From Winogradskyella echinorum (lineage in GTDB: Bacteria; Bacteroidota; Bacteroidia; Flavobacteriales; Flavobacteriaceae): a stretch of DNA of 64,000 bases. A program made the position numbers and the translations under genes. Position 1 is the first letter of the stretch. Every line of letters starts with the position of its first letter. The stretch spans positions 55,222 to 119,221 of the forward strand of contig NZ_JACOQD010000007.1 of the NCBI RefSeq assembly GCF_014297365.1, given 5' to 3'. Under the pieces are notes generated by a model. That model did not search any database. It was not told the origin of the DNA and saw only the letters and a list, made by a program, of their open reading frames with translations. Of this stretch, positions 62,501 through 64,000 are shown one piece after another.

Positions 62501-64000
62501 GGAGTGCATCAGCCAATAACCAAACATCGGTAACAGCTAATAACTTAAACTCTACTAATCACTCTGTAACAGTAACTGATGCTAATGGTTGTGAAATAAC
62601 AGAAAGTATTGAAATATTATGTAATGATACTTGTGATGTTGAAGTTACGACAGAAAACACAAATAATGTTTCTTGTTTTGGTGAAGCTGCTGGTTCAGCT
62701 ACAGTATCGGCTAGTTCTGATGAATATCCTACTGCTACATTTACTTTTACATGGAGTAATGGTCAAGTTGATTCTGGTGTAACTACGAGTACAATAAATA
62801 ATCTTTCTGCAGGAACTTATGATGTCGATGTTACTATGGATGGTGCAGTTTGCACACCTACACAAAAATCGGTTGAAATCACACAACCAAATAGCGCGTT
62901 AAATGTTAGCACTTTAGTCTCAGATTTATTGGGTCCATTAACTAACGATGGAATTATTTTAGCAACTGCAACTGGTGGTACACCACCATATTCATATTTA
63001 TGGAGTCCAAATGGACAAACATCTGCAAGTATTATTGGATTATCCGTTGGAAGTTACTCTGTAACAGTAACAGATGCTAATGGATGTACTGCAATGTCTA
63101 GAGCGACTGTTAATTCTGGTACTTGTAATAATTTATCAATCTCGGGAAGCTCAACTCCAGTAACTTGTAATGGAGAAAGTAATGGAAGTGTAACTGCTGT
63201 GGTTTCTAACGGTACTGGTCCATTTACTTATGAATGGGATACCTTAACTGATACAACTCCTAGTGTTTCAGGATTACCTGCAGGTGATTATGAAGTGACA
63301 GTAACTGACCAAACTACAGGATGTAAGCAGAGTACTTCAATAACAGTAAACCAACCAAATGCATTAAGCACTGGAATTAATGTGACTAATATTCTGTGTA
63401 AAGGTGATAATACTGGTTCTGCAGATTTAACAGTATCTGGAGGAACACCTCCTTACACTTTCTTGTGGAATAATGGCGAAACAACTGAAGATTTAACCGG
63501 TATTACTGAAGGAATATATTCAGTAACTATTACCGATGCTAATGGTTGTAAAATAACAAGTCAAACTACTGTTAATGAACCTACTGAAAGCATCTCTGGT
63601 ATAATTACTTCGCAAACTAATATTGTTTGTTCTGGTTTAGGACAATTTTCAATTGAAGGATCTGGTGGCACGCCTCCATATACCTATTCAATAGATAATG
63701 GCACTAATTATATACCTAATGGAACTTTTATAGATCTTACAGCCGGAAATTATACTGTAATTGTATTAGATTCTAATGGATGTAAAATTAGCGTTGCAAC
63801 AGATATTTTATCTAATTGTACTGATGCTATTGCAGACATCAACAACACATACGTCGATCAACCTGTTTCTGGCAATGTTTTAACCAACGACGAAGATTTT
63901 GAAGGTGATAACCAAACCGTTACAGCTAATACACAACCTGCTAACGGAACTGTAGTGGTAAATCCTGATGGATCTTACACTTACACTCCTAACCCAGGAT
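59578..64000 (+). CDS. Giant SprB/HYR-repeat surface protein (3' end outside window)
   Basis: An open frame of 1,474 codons that runs off the window without a stop. Residues 1-27 are a signal peptide ([17 protein letters not shown]). Residues about 28-380 form a unique N-terminal region; about 382-530 a DUF11-like segment ([20 protein letters not shown]). Residues about 541-860 carry three HYR-like repeats ([50 protein letters not shown]) with paired Cys. From about 873 on, about seven SprB repeats follow ([40 protein letters not shown]; each with [10 protein letters not shown] and [11 protein letters not shown] motifs). The last codons begin a cadherin-like repeat ([19 protein letters not shown]). 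It resembles gliding/adhesion proteins secreted by T9SS; the C-terminal sorting domain must lie beyond the window. Confidence 0.9.
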   Translation, partial: MNKSINHNKIKNIICLFMLLSGIFASAQVLETFAPRYNGTINGDVTMIANNMLSRTATTNYNGSDGNHNFTNNVYVDIDGLFDQNNDNIDDTFNSSSANLSNPQSNVSCLSIVRAYLYWVAADKEPTSNINSENQPNWNFNDVKLMLPGESNYTTLTADQVIYRGRNEASHINNDPYVCVKDITNQVTNLADPFGKYQVANVEAKIGSVIGHDGNTIGTSGGWQIVFIYESPKLSTRNITLFDGYAHVTKHVNNFDINFNGFKTVPVGKVKANIILGSLEGDQDLDGDQLQIRNTSNVFESISAPQRSSDNFFNSRITVGNSNFTDRAPASLNTLGFDAAVFELKNPANSIIDNNQTSATLRLTSDQETYGLYLLGLSVDVWSPDLDPIEIVMDSGSNPANAGDLLGFSFEVRNKGNDDAVNLSIATTLPPQITNVIPNGLPTGVTYSFNSTTGELVYNIADNLVSSNNPPFFIYFDLEIADECYFLEENCDLSFDLQFTATYNGTENPDLHTSISSSSLNDCNIGNKQPLTININQPIVNWATAINELDRTVECSDTAALDAAQNLEPVTDKCNFTITKTSNAFVADSSCPANGTYTNSWSFTDECGETKEFVQTITVQDTTPPSITIPDDLTIECSEDESSANTGEATASDTCSSVTITQSDAVTLGSCGNTKTIVRTWTATDACGNVSSGNQTIYVDDKTAPTITIPADVTIECSESIDPSNTGTATSKDTCGNITLSYTDSSVTGCGDSATITRTWTSVDECNNSISQDQIITIIDTTAPSFNESLPGDITVTSATIPTAAILTASDDCDNNVNVVFTETENGTYCDASHTIERNWFAEDECGNNIEHTQIITVNHPVITASINTINNVNCFGESTGGISINISGGEAPYSYLWSNSSTSQNITNVRAGFYSVTITDTKGCTTSIDATITEPSTPLSISLTKVDATTAQGCSNGEATVSVSGGTAPYTYLWSASANNQTSVTANNLNSTNHSVTVTDANGCEITESIEILCNDTCDVEVTTENTNNVSCFGEAAGSATVSASSDEYPTATFTFTWSNGQVDSGVTTSTINNLSAGTYDVDVTMDGAVCTPTQKSVEITQPNSALNVSTLVSDLLGPLTNDGIILATATGGTPPYSYLWSPNGQTSASIIGLSVGSYSVTVTDANGCTAMSRATVNSGTCNNLSISGSSTPVTCNGESNGSVTAVVSNGTGPFTYEWDTLTDTTPSVSGLPAGDYEVTVTDQTTGCKQSTSITVNQPNALSTGINVTNILCKGDNTGSADLTVSGGTPPYTFLWNNGETTEDLTGITEGIYSVTITDANGCKITSQTTVNEPTESISGIITSQTNIVCSGLGQFSIEGSGGTPPYTYSIDNGTNYIPNGTFIDLTAGNYTVIVLDSNGCKISVATDILSNCTDAIADINNTYVDQPVSGNVLTNDEDFEGDNQTVTANTQPANGTVVVNPDGSYTYTPNPG

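Noticed and set aside
62695..62886. Minus-strand open frame of 63 codons
   Set aside because: Antisense to the SprB-repeat region of the giant adhesin gene, whose frame is open throughout.

Overview
The window is AT-rich, with closely packed genes on both strands. It looks like a chromosomal segment from a marine-type Flavobacteriaceae (Bacteroidota). The evidence is a type IX secretion (T9SS) sorting tail on the first gene, a SprB-repeat adhesin at the right edge, TAnnTTTG -7 promoter boxes without clear Shine-Dalgarno sequences, and several families typical of flavobacteria (DUF6090, DUF4294, DUF3822, PorT-like barrel, MiaE). The genus cannot be named from the sequence alone. No phage, insertion sequence, CRISPR array, tRNA or integrase was seen. 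One structured RNA, RNase P RNA, lies on the minus strand at 50282-50614.

Layout. 0-3.5 kb: secreted spondin-domain protein, pyrD, pepT. 3.5-6.0 kb: an integron-like array of three gene cassettes (SMI1/KNR4; a secreted protein; DUF4279 plus a small ORF), each followed by a structured repeat of about 120 bp. 6.0-9.3 kb: four tandem DUF6090 membrane proteins with near-identical 5' ends and unrelated tails. 9.3-18.6 kb: DinB-like protein, TrhA/hemolysin III, DUF4294, M42 peptidase, class V aminotransferase, Nudix, PrsW and a three-gene acyl-CoA carboxylase. 18.6-28 kb: amidohydrolase/GNAT, DinB-like, Bcr/CflA transporter, Sua5/YrdC, esterase, retropepsin-like protein, triple CBM48 protein, UvrD/PcrA helicase. 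28-37 kb: M20 hydrolase, FMN glutamate-synthase-like oxidoreductase, patatin and M1 peptidase, RecG. 37.5-39 kb: an isolated cassette-like unit carrying an NPP-type phosphodiesterase and ending in the same structured repeat. 39-42.5 kb: S41 peptidase, DUF1624 acyltransferase-like protein, NTF2-like protein. 42.7-45.8 kb: a kdsB-HAD-kdnB-acyltransferase operon, probably for Kdo and lipid A. 45.9-54.7 kb: RecD-like helicase, DUF3822-rsmD, rnpB, dnaX, miaE. 54.7-58.8 kb: outer-membrane barrel and a sixA-ppk1-ppx polyphosphate operon. 59-64 kb: a small secreted protein and a very large, window-truncated SprB/HYR-repeat surface protein.

The most interesting feature is the cassette system. In three successive cassettes, the first 10 bases are the exact reverse complement of the last 10 bases before that cassette's own repeat, and this 10-mer differs from cassette to cassette. 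The pairing makes sense only if each cassette once existed as a circle whose repeat closes into a long imperfect hairpin, as integron attC sites do. The box sequences do not fit the integron attC consensus beyond AAC/GTT, and no recombinase is present here. Whether it has been described elsewhere could not be checked.
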